From Posidonia oceanica (taxonomy: Eukaryota > Streptophyta > Magnoliopsida > Alismatales > Posidoniaceae): a stretch of 64,000 nucleotides of DNA. The DNA lies in the NCBI GenBank assembly GCA_037176725.1, contig JAZBRS010000026.1:151229501-151293500 (forward strand), written 5' to 3'. Both the position numbers and the translations under genes were made by a program. Positions 12,401 to 22,861 of the stretch are shown piece after piece (the first letter of the stretch is position 1; each line of letters starts with the position of its first letter). The notes under the pieces are model-generated. The model did no database searches. It worked only from the letters and a program-made list of their open reading frames with translations, and was not told where the DNA came from.

Positions 12401-15255
12401 AGTGATTACCTCTTCCCGCGCCTGAGTCGTCCCCCCGACGTCAGTGACTTCAGCTGTCGCCGGTGGAGGCCGCCTGGTTGCTGCAGACGTTGCCGGCTGC
12501 TCGCGGAGGTTGGAATCACTTCGAAACGTCCCTCCGGTGCTTCCTGATCAACCGGACCGAAGTTCTGCAGCTCAGGTAACGTTTTGGCTTTTCTGGTTTC
12601 AGCGGATGCTGCCGGAGGTCGAGGGAGGTGTCCGCTGCTCGTCGGCTTGGATGGAGCGTTCTGGGAGATTGCTGGGGGTGCGGGGAGTGGTTCTGGGTGG
12701 TTGAATTGTTTTTTGGGAGGCTGTAGGTGGAGATTGGAAGGCGGCTGGTTTTCTGATCAGTGAGTGGCGTAAGTGTTTGTGGTGGAGTTTGGAAGCTGTG
12801 GTGAGCGGTTGGGTTCGAGGCCGGGGGCTTTAGAAAGGTGGAGGCCTGGTGAGTGACTGGGTGAAGTTTGGGGGAGAGTTGCGGGCTAGAGTGATGGGAA
12901 TTGTGAGAGAATGGAGCTGGGTTGCAGGTCTGGTGATCAGGGTGTCTCTGGGTGGTTTTAGGTGGTTTCAGTGGGTGGAATGGCCGGAGAATGAGGCTGG
13001 GAAATGGCTGGGTTTTGGGTGAACTTGGGGGAGCAACGGGGAGAAGTGTGGAGGCTTGGAGTGGTATTGGGGGATTGGAAAAGAAAGAAGGATGCTTTGC
13101 TGATATTTTCAGAGAAGAAAAGAAGAGGACTGGATGGGGGGATCGGGCTCTGATGAGGGCTTCTCTCCGGGATGCCCAGAACTCACAAACACTCTCTTTT
13201 CACTCCGGAATTGGAAGAGGATCAGGGGAGAAGGAAGATCGCACAGAAAGGAAGGAAAATTCGGATTTTGGTCTCTGGTTTGCTGGTGGTCTCTCGTTGC
13301 TTGCTTGCTCACTGACGGTTTTTCTGATGATCCTCTCGATGAAGGAAAGGATGGGAGGCTTATATCTGGGGAGGGGAGGCTGCTGGCGCGCTGGGAGTTT
13401 TTGAAATCCACCGGCGGCCACTACAGCAGAGAAGACCGGTGTCGTCCGACTCCGGAAAAACCGCTGAGACGAGGAAGAGGCGGCGAGCTGCTGTAGATTG
13501 ACACGATGGAGGACTCAAATTCGAATGGAGGAGGGAATCCTGTTGCTGCAGCTTCGCGGGAGAATCGGCCGGAGAAAAAAAACGCAGAGGAAGATTGAGG
13601 AAGAAGAAGAAGGGTGGGGAAGGCCGGACTGTGGGCCGAGAAAAAAACGAAGAAATAAAAGAAAAAGGAAACGGGCTGGATTGAGCCCAGTAAAGAAAAG
13701 AAAGAATAAAAAAGAAAAGTAAGAGAGAAGGAGAGGGTAGAATGGGGAAATAAGATAGGTAAAAATAAACTAAAAATAAATAAAAATATTAGAAGAGTTG
13801 TGCTGTAGATTAGGATTTTAATTAAGATTTTTAATGGTTATTTTGAGTTGATTAATGTGTTTTGGGCTTGATTAGGGTTTTAGGGCTTTGGTTTTGTTCT
13901 TAATTGGTTTTTACTTGATTAAATGTTTGTTAAACCTTTTTTAAATTGTTTTAAAAATTGTATTTCCCTTGTTGGACACTTAGGATATTAATTAGGATTT
14001 TTCAGGATTTATTTCGTATTATTTTAGGGCTGGTTTTAGATTTTAAAGTTGTAGTCTTCTTAGGGTTTTTCTTTCTTAAGTCTTTTAAGTTATGTCTTGA
14101 TTTTTTATTTAAGGATTTTTCTTGAAGTTTTTAGTTGGATTTTTTTGGTTTGATAGGGTGTTTTTGAGCTTTTCAGATGTGTTTTCTTTTCTTTTTTTTT
14201 TAATTAAGTTTTTACTTGTTTTTCTTATGTTCGTTAGGTTAAGTCTTTTGCCTTTCTTAATTACTTGTTCTAGTATTTGATTTTTTAATTCTTCTTTTTG
14301 GGTTTGTTTTTTAATTCCTCTGATGGGTTTTTACCTTTGGTGGTTCTTGATTTTATTTTAGCTTTTTCTTTGATTTTTCAGTGTTTTCTTTTGATTTGTT
14401 TTGCACTTTTTAGTTTGCATGCTTGGTTTTCTTTTTAGCTTGCTTAAGTTAAGTTTAAGTTGTTAATTACTTGTTTAACATTTTTTAATTGTTTTTCTTA
14501 GTGCACTGATTTGTTTGTTTTATGTTTTGAGATTTTACAGATTTTTATGGGTTTTTGTGGATTTTTGCAAAAGGGAGAAAAGGAGAAGAGAAGGAGGGAA
14601 GAAATGGAATAAAAAGGGGAATAAAAGGGGAAAAGATAGGTTGGGGGAAAATGATTTTTTTAAAATTCAGAAAGAGTGTTAAAAATAAAGTAAAAATCAG
14701 GATAAAATAGAGGAGGGATAGAAGCACAGAGGGGGCCCACAGCCAGACCCAAAAAAGGATGAGAAGGGGGGAAAAAGGGAGATGATAATCAAGAGAGAGA
14801 GAGGAGAGAGAAAATGATAATCCCGGAGAGAGAAAAGGATAATTTGAGTGAAAGAGGGTCTTAATGGTCTCGGAATGGGGTGAAAATTGGTGGGTGGGTA
14901 GTCTAGGTTTTGAAGTCTTGGGTCTGAAATTTTGGTTTGATTTTAAGGAGGTTTTGGAGGAGTTTCAAGGTGTAGAAAAAGGATAGTTTCACCTAAGTTT
15001 TCTAGGGTTTTTGGGAATGGGTCAGGCTTGGAAAATCCTAGGTTTTTGGGTAGGTTTGTTGAGTGGATAGTGGTGGGTTTTCCTATGAATTTTGGTTAGG
15101 TTTTGAGGTTGGGAAGGGGGGTAGAGGTTTAGGCCAAGACAGGCTGTTTTTGAAGGGTTGAGAGGAGGACTAGGGTTAGGGTTTGGTTGGGGTTTGATCC
15201 AGCAATCAAGCAGAGGGCTCTAAGGGTCTAGGCCTGTCAAGATGGGGTGTCAACA
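9429..15255 (-). repeat. Element 2 3' LTR (type A, 5827 bp)
   Basis: On the minus strand it starts TGTTGACACCCCATC and ends GGGATCGCTACA. It is nearly identical to 31283-37121. Differences seen by eye include positions near 10063, 10150, 10177, 10185, 13203, 13419, 13471, 13523, 14287, 14656, 14787 and 14871, plus absence of a 12-bp duplication near 13195. It contains the U5 block shared by all LTRs of the window at 9726-9800 and the PBS-like motif at about 9545-9557. Confidence 0.97.
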
Positions 15256-15322
15256 GATGCCCCTCCCTGAGCGAGGGCGAGCGGAGCGCGGCCGCTGCTC
15301 AGGGTTGACAAGACACCCCATC
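15241..15322 (-). promoter_or_regulatory. Inverted repeat enclosing the polypurine tract and 3' LTR start
   Basis: GATGGGGTGTC (15241-15251, LTR terminus) pairs perfectly with GACACCCCATC (15312-15322, inside the element). CCCTGAGC (15265-15272) pairs with GCTCAGGG (15297-15304). GTCAAC (15249-15254) can also pair with GTTGAC (15304-15309). The polypurine tract lies unpaired between the stems. A matching structure occurs in element 1 at 41091-41166 with changed but still complementary bases. Confidence 0.75.
15256..15269 (-). promoter_or_regulatory. Polypurine tract of element 2
   Basis: On the minus strand CAGGGAGGGGCATC abuts the 3' LTR start TGTTGACA. The polypurine tract primes plus-strand DNA synthesis. 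Element 1 has the same tract directly before its own 3' LTR (41141-41154). Confidence 0.88.
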
Positions 15323-15824
15323 TGACCGGCGGGAGCAGCGGGTTGCTATGGGCATGAGCTACTTATTCGGCGGATGCACCGAAGATCATAGCCCGTTGCC
15401 GCAATGCAAGATGCCAGTGCAGATGGATGCTGTGCTGTGTGTGATATGCTAAATGCGATGCAAGAGTTAGTATAAAAGTTAGTGCAGCTGTAAGAAAATG
15501 CTGATGCTGTGCAAGTGATACTGATGATGCTAAAATGACATGCAGTGCTAGCTAAGAAAGTGCAGAGATGGTGCAAGAAAATGGTAAAAAGGCGCGATGT
15601 GGTGCGAATGTCTGGCAGGGAGGGCAGACTTGCACGACAAAGCGAAGGAAAACAGGGTGCAGCTGGTCCCCGCCCGGGGAGCAAGCTAGCAGGAAAGAAG
15701 GGCGCGAGGGGAGAGAGGCCAACTCTCCCATCGCAGAAAGGGGGTGCGTGATCTCGTCTTCCTGGGACAAGGTCACGCCGAAAAGGAGAAAAAAAACGAT
15801 AAGGTGACGGGCTTATCGTCCGGA
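15323..15824 (-). other. Element 2 spacer between polypurine hairpin and inverted-repeat array
   Basis: About 500 bp without a recognisable gene. GC content is mixed. Short ORFs here show no family features. Confidence 0.5.
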
Positions 15825-16850
15825 TAGTTTACGGTCCTATCAACCGGGAGCGACAGTTTACGGTCCTGTCAACCGGAGCAGTTGTGAGTGATAGTTACTG
15901 GATATCAGCCGTATAACATGGTTGTGGGTGATAGTTTAGGAGTATCAGCCTAACGACAGTTTACGGTCCTGTCAACCGGTGGATAGTTTACAGACCTATC
16001 AACTGGAGGATAGTTTACAGACCTATCAACTGGAACCCACAAACCATGAGTGATAGTTACTGGATATCAGCCGTATAACGCAATGCCGGATAGTTTACAG
16101 TCTATCATCTGGAACGACAGTTTACGGTCCTGTCAACCGGCGGATAGTTTACAGTCCTATCAACTGGTGGATAGTTTACAGTCCTATCAACTGGAAACAG
16201 CATTGCGAGGGACAGTTACTGGATGTCAGCCGTATAACATCATTGCGCGTGGTAGTTTACAGTCCTACCAACTGGTGGATAGTTTACAGACCTATCAACT
16301 GGAGCGACAGTTTACGGTCCTGCCAACCGGTGGATAGTTTACAGACCTATCAACTGGAAACACGCAATGATGAGGGATAGTTACTGGATATCAGCCGTAT
16401 AATGCAATTGCGGGTGATAGTTTAGGAGTATCAGCCTAACGACAGTTTACGGTCCTGTCTACCGGTGGATAGTTTACAGACCTATCAACTGGAGGATAGT
16501 TTACAGTCCTATCAACTGGAAACCGCAATTGCAAGGGACAGTTACTGGATGTCAGCCATATAACGTAATTGCACGCGGTAGTTTACAGTCCTACCAACTG
16601 GAGCGACAGTTTACGGTCCTGTCAACAGGCGGATAGTTTACAGACCTATCAACTGGAAAAGTGCAATTACGAGGGACAGTTACTGGATGTCAGCCGTATA
16701 ACACAACTGCGGGCCAACCATGGATCGGCCAGAAGATAGTTTAGGTTATCAGCCTGAGAGTGATTGATTGTTGATAGTTTCGGATATCAGCCTAGCACGA
16801 GTTTGATAGATTGATAGTTTCGGATATCAGCCTAGCACGAGTGATTGATT
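15825..16850 (-). repeat. Multi-branch inverted-repeat array with covarying stems
   Basis: More than 25 copies of a 19-bp module are present in which the ends are complementary: GATAG-TTTACAGAC-CTATC, GACAG-TTTACGGTC-CTGTC, GGTAG-TTTACAGTC-CTACC, and shorter GATA/TATC or GACA/TGTC versions. The modules sit in five blocks, each closed by its own outer stem: 15917-15929 with 16035-16048; 16080-16086 with 16200-16206; 16238-16250 with 16360-16372; 16404-16415 with 16521-16532; 16565-16574 with 16661-16670. The outer stems differ between blocks but remain complementary within each. Blocks are joined by a linker hairpin, GATAGTTACTGGATATC or its GACA/TGTC form, followed by AGCCGTATAAC. The array is non-coding and lies in the element 2 3' untranslated region. 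Confidence 0.92.
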
Positions 16851-16859
16851 GATTGATAA

Positions 16860-17780
16860 GAGGGGGCAAGATCATGATGAGAATGATAAGATATCGGACT
16901 TATCGGCCGGCAAAGAGGGGATGAGGTAATGATGAGAAATTAATCTAAAGAGGGGATGAGATCATGATGAGAAATTAAGCTAAAGAGGGGGGTGAGATCA
17001 TGATGAGAAATTAATCTAAAGAGGGGATGAGATCATGATGAGAAATTAATCTAAAGAGGGAGATGAGATCATGATGAGAAATTAAGCTAAAGAGGGGGGG
17101 GAGATCATGATGAGAAATTAATCTAAAGAGGGGATGAGATCATGATGAGAGATTAAGCTAAAGAGGGGACGAGATCATGATGAGAGATTAAGCTAAAGAG
17201 GGGACGAGATCATGATGAGAGATTAAGCTAAAGAGGGGACGAGATCATGATGAGAAATTAAGCTAAAGAGGGGGGTGAGATCATGATGAGAAATTAATCT
17301 AAAGAGGGGATGAGATCATGATGAGAAATTAAGCTAAAGAGGGGATGAGATCATGATGAGAAATTAATCTAAAAGAGGGGGGTGAGATCATGATGAGAAA
17401 TTAAGCTAAAGAGGGGGGTGAGATCATGATGAGAAATTAATCTAAAGAGGGGATGAGATCATGATGAGAAATTAAGCTAAAGAGGGGATGAGATCATGAT
17501 GAGAAATTAATCTAAAGAGGGGACGAGATCATGATGAGAAATTAAGCTAAAGAGGGGATGAGATCATGATGAGAAATTAATCTAAAGAGGGGGGTGAGAT
17601 CATGATAAGAATGATAAGATATCGGACTTATCGGCCAGCAAAGAAGGGGTAAGGGAATGATGAGAATGATAAGATATCGGACTTATCGGCCGGCAAAGAA
17701 GGGGTAAGGGAATGATGAGAATGATAAGATATCGGACTTATCGACCGGCAAAGAAGGGGTAAGGGAATGATGAGAAGAAA
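16860..17780 (-). repeat. 35-bp minisatellite of element 2 with flanking GATAAG hairpins
   Basis: About 20 copies of a 34-36 bp unit with core GAGATCATGATGAGAAATTA run from about 16925 to 17605. Forms ending ATCT and AGCT tend to alternate. Each contains the palindrome ATCATGAT. The array is bordered by units with GATAAG-ATATCGGA-CTTATC hairpins at about 16884, 17605, 17668 and 17729. 3' minisatellites are a known feature of Ogre-like elements. Confidence 0.92.
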
Positions 17781-17784
17781 CCAT

Positions 17785-17811
17785 CCCTATGACGCCAGGA
17801 ACGTCATAGGG
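17785..17811 (-). other. 10-bp perfect hairpin CCCTATGACG / CGTCATAGGG
   Basis: The stem is 17785-17794 with 17802-17811 and the loop is CCAGGAA. Element 1 carries a hairpin of different sequence (GACTTCG / CGAAGTC, near 39283) at the corresponding place. Confidence 0.75.
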
Positions 17812-17852
17812 GAAAGGGGGAGAGAATGATACCGTGGGGCGATCAAAAGATG

Positions 17853-17879
17853 CCCCTGGTGTCGGGATGACACCAGGGG
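17853..17879 (-). other. 11-bp perfect hairpin CCCCTGGTGTC / GACACCAGGGG
   Basis: The stem is 17853-17863 with 17869-17879 and the loop is GGGAT on the plus strand. It lies about 590 bp beyond the PMD ORF. Element 1 has the homologous hairpin at 39201-39228 with one base pair changed on both arms. Confidence 0.85.
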
Positions 17880-17946
17880 TTGGCCAGCGCGTCCATGGCA
17901 TCGAAAGCAGAGAGTGATGACAAGAGTGTCGTGCTTGTCAGACGAG

Positions 17947-18170
17947 TAGTTTGGGGTACCAGCCCGCAAGGGATTCAGCTGAGGGCGATCAGCTGGGGAC
18001 TCAACTGGGGTGACCAGTCGAGAAGGGTGTTAGGTTGACGGACCTTTCGCCGAGCAGTTTGGGGTGCCAGCCCGCGAGGGACTCAGCTGAGGATGAACAG
18101 CTGAGGAGGATAACAGGTTGACGGACCTTTCACCGGGCAGTTTGGGGTGCCAGCCCGCAGAGGATGGTGG
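17947..18170 (-). repeat. Short tandem repeat, AGTTTGGGGTGCCAGCCCGC units
   Basis: Three starts, at about 17948, 18055 and 18137, share AGTTTGGGGTnCCAGCCCGC. The first two are followed by CAGCTGAGG-type inverted motifs and by GGTTGACGGACCTTTC. The period is 107 then 82 bp. They are part of the element 2 3' region. Confidence 0.7.
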
Positions 18171-18470
18171 TCCAGCTGGGGGCAACCAACTGGGGATGCC
18201 GGACAGCGGAGCTGAGTGTCGCGGGCCTGCAGATGCTCTGGGCTCCGGAATGGGTGCTGAGGACTTCGCCGCGCTGGGATGTCTGCAAGTCTGATTAGAG
18301 GGCCCAAGATAATGATGATGATGATATGCAATGCAGCAAAGAGTCTTGATGTGCAAGCAGAAAGCAGAAACAGTTTTTACTGATATGATCTTGATAAGTA
18401 CAATGCCTGAGGCAGGCCAGAAAAGCACAGCACAAACTGAATGAAGACCACATGATGGTCGCACAAGGGC

Positions 18471-19673
18471 CTAGTCAACCCGGGCCTTCTTCGGCTGCCT
18501 GGAGTCGGGGAACAAGGGGCCGCTTGGTGGGACTTCAGTGATTGGCCAGAGCTGTCGGACTTCCGCTTCATAATCAGAAGTGCAGCCAGTACCTCTCACG
18601 GCTGCAACGTCTGTAGATTGGACCCCATGCTGCATCAGACTAGCAAGCTTCTTGGTTGGGGCAGTGGTGCTGAGAGGATAAGTCTGTAGAAGCTCGGGCG
18701 CTGTACTGTCGATGAAGGCGCCCTGCTGGAAGCCGAACTGGCGCATGACCCTGATTGGATGGTACTCTACGCCTGCTGTGAAGCCTGGAAGAATGATCAG
18801 CCGCGTGTCACGCGCGCTGAAGAAGATTGTGAATGGCTCTGCTGCAGAGGGAATGATGCGCCAGATCACAGCGTCGTCAGTCAATGCTGACAGCCTCTCG
18901 TATTCGTCTTTGACGCTCTTGTCTGTTCTGGTACAGGCGCTACTGCAGTAGGCTTCGAAGGCGTGCACTTGAGGGCGCAGGAAGTCCATTTCTAAGTGCG
19001 CGATCAGCCAGACTTGTATAAGTGCTCCGCAACCGTGGAAGTGGCGGCAGCGATGAGAAATGCGGTCCAGCCCGCGATAAGTCTCTGCCAAGACAACTGG
19101 TGCCAGGTCTATATGCTGGGTCACCACAGCTAGCGCAATCTCTGCAACCTCGATGGCTACTGTCAGTCGGCCATGAGTAAAGATTAGTTCGCCCAGAAAG
19201 CGGATGACGAATCCTCGGAGCCACAGCTCATCTCCGAGGTCAGCACGCTTGTTCAAGATATCATCAAAGTGTGCAAGGCGAAGCATAGGCTCTTGTCCAC
19301 TGGTGCAGATTAGCTTCTGTTGGCAGGCTTGAGTGGAGAGTCCAGTCAGTTGGTTCAGGACTCGGAGATATCCGTCGCGCCTCATGAAGACAGGCGGCCC
19401 CAAGATCTTTGAAAAGCCGCAGATCCGACGCACCTCTTCCAATGTAGGTGTCAGCTCAGTCTTGTTGAAGCGGAAGACATGATGCGCCGGCTTCCAGAAC
19501 CTCGCGGCGGCACACAGAAGGTGGCGGCTGACCTCCACATCAGCAGCCTTTAGCAGCTTAGTTGGTATGCCCCACAGGCGCAACTTTTCACAGTCTTGTA
19601 GAGTGAGCCTGCTGATCCATTCTCGCAGGGTTTCCGAGCAGTGTGCGGGAGTCAACAGAGTAGGAAAACCCAT
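18471..19673 (-). CDS. Plant mobile domain-like additional ORF of element 2 (400 aa)
   Basis: I recognise an aminotransferase-like plant mobile domain (PMD) pattern. There is an N-terminal helix-rich part, then FWKPAHHVFRF at about 59-69 and TLEEVRRICG at about 77-86, the usual W-x-x-x-x-x-x-F-x-F ... TLEDV signature. A later stretch has HCRHFHGCGALIQVWL. Domains of this kind are known as passengers in Tat/Ogre elements and MULE transposons; their role is unsettled. The Met at 19673 is chosen because element 1's copy begins at the equivalent residue (MDYPTLVTP there, MGFPTLLTP here). The open frame reaches upstream to 19808. The C-terminus is basic (PKKARVD). The frame is intact, unlike gag-pol. 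Strand and order place it after integrase, so it needs a subgenomic or spliced message; none is visible with certainty. Confidence 0.8.
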   Translation of the reverse strand: MGFPTLLTPAHCSETLREWISRLTLQDCEKLRLWGIPTKLLKAADVEVSRHLLCAAARFWKPAHHVFRFNKTELTPTLEEVRRICGFSKILGPPVFMRRDGYLRVLNQLTGLSTQACQQKLICTSGQEPMLRLAHFDDILNKRADLGDELWLRGFVIRFLGELIFTHGRLTVAIEVAEIALAVVTQHIDLAPVVLAETYRGLDRISHRCRHFHGCGALIQVWLIAHLEMDFLRPQVHAFEAYCSSACTRTDKSVKDEYERLSALTDDAVIWRIIPSAAEPFTIFFSARDTRLIILPGFTAGVEYHPIRVMRQFGFQQGAFIDSTAPELLQTYPLSTTAPTKKLASLMQHGVQSTDVAAVRGTGCTSDYEAEVRQLWPITEVPPSGPLFPDSRQPKKARVD

Positions 19674-21190
19674 TGCACTGGTTGCAGAAGACAGGCTGAT
19701 TGCTGCAAGGCTTGAGGTACCTGCTATCAATAAACAGTCAGATCTCGCAGGCATATAATCTTTGACGATAAGCAGAAGCTGAGATTGAAAGTGTAGCTCT
19801 ATATGCATTCAGCAGTTGATAACAGAACATAGCAATTAAGCACAAATAAACAAAGGGAATTGGCAGCAGTCCGGTGAATGCAGGGGCGAGGGCCGGCAGA
19901 TGATCTGGACCGGCACAGCTTGAGTGTCGTCGATGCGCTCTGCTGGGGAGGAGTACTGCCTCAGGGCCAAAGCGCGTTGCAGAGCGGGAGAGATTGATAG
20001 AAGAGGAAAGGAATGAAAGAAGATGCATGAGTGCAAGATGTTAGTGATATGCTTATGTGGATGAATATTATTGGATGGCTAAGTGTGTTTGAATGGATGG
20101 GTATGCTGGGGTGGATGCTTGAGTGCCCTCAGCGTACGGAGTGCTTTGGTGCCTGCTGCAAAGGAAGGGAGTGGTCCTTGACTCACTGGGCCCTACTTAG
20201 ACTCTCGGCTTATTGGTGGCGCTCCGGAACAGGTTGTTGGCATTATACAGGTGGTGATGTGGTGAGGACAGGCTACTGGCTGCATTCTCAGGACCTACAC
20301 CTATTCTTTCAGCTCTCTCTCTTTTTTTTGAAAGGTTTCTCCCTCATAGGTATGCAGTCTTTCTCTGCCCCTAGCTGGGAGAAGGTATGTGTTTGCTCTT
20401 GGGAGGATGTGGTAGACCCCCTTTTCAGGCTTGACATGCTGGGGATCTCTTAGTAAAGCATGGGGGATAACAGTGCCTGTGTTTTTGGGCTAGCTTTGCC
20501 TTTTTCTTCTTTCTTTTTTTTTTGCTTGCTTTTCTCCTTTTTTTTGTTTTTGTTTTTGTTGTATCTCTTTTTTTCTCTTTTTCTTTTTTTGCTTGATCTT
20601 TTTCCTCTTTTTTTCAGGCTTTTGCTATCCCCATTCTGGTGGCAAAAGAAGGGTGCTTGACATGTAATGGATTCAGGTTCTGGGTCTGCTGTGTGATGGG
20701 TAGAAGGAGCAGGGTTAGACTGCACACCCCTATCTCTAGGGCCGGCTTCTGTCTTCATCTTCTGTTCCTTGGGGGTGCCCAAACCTAGATGTCTATTCTC
20801 ACTTTTTTCAAGCTCACATCCTAACATTTTTTCTCCCTCAGAGGTGTATGTCCTTGTGAGGTTGGGCAGTTCGCCTGTCCTTATTGGTGGTGGCTCCCTC
20901 ACTTGCTAAGACATCTAAGTAGTGCCAGGTGAGGCAGGGTGACTCCTTCCAGAGCAGGCAAGCACTTCCGGTTGTCATCACCGGGCAGAAGATGCAATGC
21001 TTGAGAGAATGACGATGATGATTTGAATAGGGATGCAAGAGTTGAAAGGATGACGATGATGATTTGAAACAGAGAGTCGCAAGAGTTAAAAGAATGACGA
21101 TTATGATTTGAAAGGAGATGAAGCAAGAAGGCGAGAATGAAAATGCAAGTGTAGGTGGGAGAAGGGCATCTGCAACGGGGCCGCTTTCGG
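19674..21190 (-). other. Element 2 spacer between integrase and PMD ORF
   Basis: No gene is recognised. It includes a pyrimidine-rich tract on the plus strand at 20500-20620 and dinucleotide-rich ATGACGATGATGATTTGAA repeats near 21005-21115. Its homologue in element 1 is split between 8333-9428 and 37122-37537. Confidence 0.65.
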
Positions 21191-22861
21191 CTACTGATAG
21201 TACTTCTTCAGATAGCAGAGGTTGACGGGCTCAGACTGCTCGACCTGGTCCATATCTTCAAGGGTTACAGCGCCTCCCGAAAAGATCTGCTTGACCACAA
21301 AGGGGCCATGCCAATTGGGTCGGAATTTCCCTCGACCGTCCGGCAAGTGAATGGCGCGCAAGACAAGGTCCCCTAGCTGGAAGCTTTTGGGCTGGACCTT
21401 CTTCAAGAATGCTCTGGCCATCCGCTTCTGATAGCAGTGAGCGTTGTGCATGGCTTGCAATCTGCGCTCATCAATCAAGTTCAGTTGGACGCAGCGGTCT
21501 TCGACCCATTCTGCTTCTTCCAACTCAGCTTCCCGCAGGATCCCCAGAGAGGGGATCTCCACTTCAACAGGTAACACCGCTTCCATGCCGTACACCAGAG
21601 AGTACGGGGTGGCTCCTGTAGAGGTCCGAATTGATGTCCTGTACGCCCAGAGCGCGTACGGGAGCTTGTCGTGCCAATCCTTGTGGATTTCTGCCATTTT
21701 CTTCAGAATCTTGACAATGTTCTTGTTTGCAGACTCCACTGCTCCGTTCATCTGAGGCCGATAAGGCGAGGATCGATGGTGCTTGATTCTGAGACCTTGC
21801 AGGTATTCTTCGATCCTTTTGGCAATGAAGTTTGAGCCGTTATCAGAGATGACAGAGTACGGGACCCCATATCGGGCAACAATATTGTTTCTGATAAATT
21901 TTTCTGTTGCCGAAGCGGTGACTGTTCTGTAAGAGGCTGCTTCCACCCACTTGGTAAAGTAATCGATCGCTACCAGAATGTAACGATGACCATTTGAAGC
22001 AGCAGGGTGGATGGCGCCAATGACATCGATCCCCCAGGTGGAGAAAGGCCATGGCGAAGACATGTTGTGCAGCTGATGTGGAGGGGCCTTGATGAAGTTA
22101 CCATGAATCTGACAGTTGTGGCATCTACGCACGAACCGGCAGCAGTCGGCTTCCATGGTCTGCCAGAAATAACCTTGCAGCATGATCTTCTTGGCTAGGA
22201 GAACGCCGTTCATGTGCGGGCCACAGGTCCCCGCATGCACTTGAAGCATCAGCGTGTCAGCCTCTGATTTGTTCAGGCAGCGTAGTAGCATCTGATTGTA
22301 TGACCTTCTGTACAGCTGCCCGGCCCCTAACACATACTTTGACGCCAGACGCGCCAAAGTTCTCTTGTCTGCTGCCGTGGTATCAGGAGGAAAGTTACCA
22401 GACTCCAGGAAAGATTTTATGTCTTGATACCAGGGCTGCCCCTCTGCGGGATCCGCTTCTTCTATGCTCATGCAGTATGCAGGCTGTTCAATGCGAGTGA
22501 CTGATACATCCACACTGCTGTCTTCAGAAATGGTGAGCCAGGATGCCAGAGTTGCTAGTGCGTCTGCATACGCGTTCTTTGCTCTATTCAGGTATGTGAA
22601 GCGGATGCTCTTGAATTCTTTCATCAACCTCAGCAGGTGTTCGTGATACGGCACAAGCTTGGGATCTTTTGTCTTCCATTCGCCGTTCACTTGAGAAATT
22701 ACCAGCATGGCATCGCCGTGCACATGCAGCTTCTGCGCCTCATGCTCGAGGGCGACTTTCAACCCCAGGATGCATGCTTCGTACTCTGCTTCGTTGTTTG
22801 TGCAGGTGAAAGTCAGCTTCCTCGCGAAAGGAGTCATCTGTCCTTGGGGCGTGGTCAGCAC
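21191..22861 (-). CDS. Archaeal-type RNase H and integrase of element 2 (556 aa open frame)
   Basis: The second RNase H is readable with NNEAEYEA at about 22-29, HGDAMLVISQ at 48-57 and NAYADALA at 96-103. Its first catalytic Asp (LYFDGAV) lies just upstream of the first Met, between the TAG at 22910-22912 and 22861. Integrase follows: H2C2 finger His209, His216, Cys247, Cys250, then the catalytic triad Asp279, Asp340, Glu376 with D35E spacing. The tail has GDLVLRAIHLPDGRGKF and GPFVVK, typical of the C-terminal SH3-like fold. The frame ends CYLKKYYQ. In the intact ancestor this would be the C-terminal part of one polyprotein. Here it is cut off from RT by a stop and a frameshift, so independent translation is doubtful. 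Confidence 0.93.
   Translation of the reverse strand: MLTTPQGQMTPFARKLTFTCTNNEAEYEACILGLKVALEHEAQKLHVHGDAMLVISQVNGEWKTKDPKLVPYHEHLLRLMKEFKSIRFTYLNRAKNAYADALATLASWLTISEDSSVDVSVTRIEQPAYCMSIEEADPAEGQPWYQDIKSFLESGNFPPDTTAADKRTLARLASKYVLGAGQLYRRSYNQMLLRCLNKSEADTLMLQVHAGTCGPHMNGVLLAKKIMLQGYFWQTMEADCCRFVRRCHNCQIHGNFIKAPPHQLHNMSSPWPFSTWGIDVIGAIHPAASNGHRYILVAIDYFTKWVEAASYRTVTASATEKFIRNNIVARYGVPYSVISDNGSNFIAKRIEEYLQGLRIKHHRSSPYRPQMNGAVESANKNIVKILKKMAEIHKDWHDKLPYALWAYRTSIRTSTGATPYSLVYGMEAVLPVEVEIPSLGILREAELEEAEWVEDRCVQLNLIDERRLQAMHNAHCYQKRMARAFLKKVQPKSFQLGDLVLRAIHLPDGRGKFRPNWHGPFVVKQIFSGGAVTLEDMDQVEQSEPVNLCYLKKYYQ

Noticed and set aside
16925..17605. Regular direct repeats resembling a CRISPR array
   Set aside because: Units abut with no unique spacers, no cas genes exist, and the context is a plant retrotransposon. 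It is a minisatellite.
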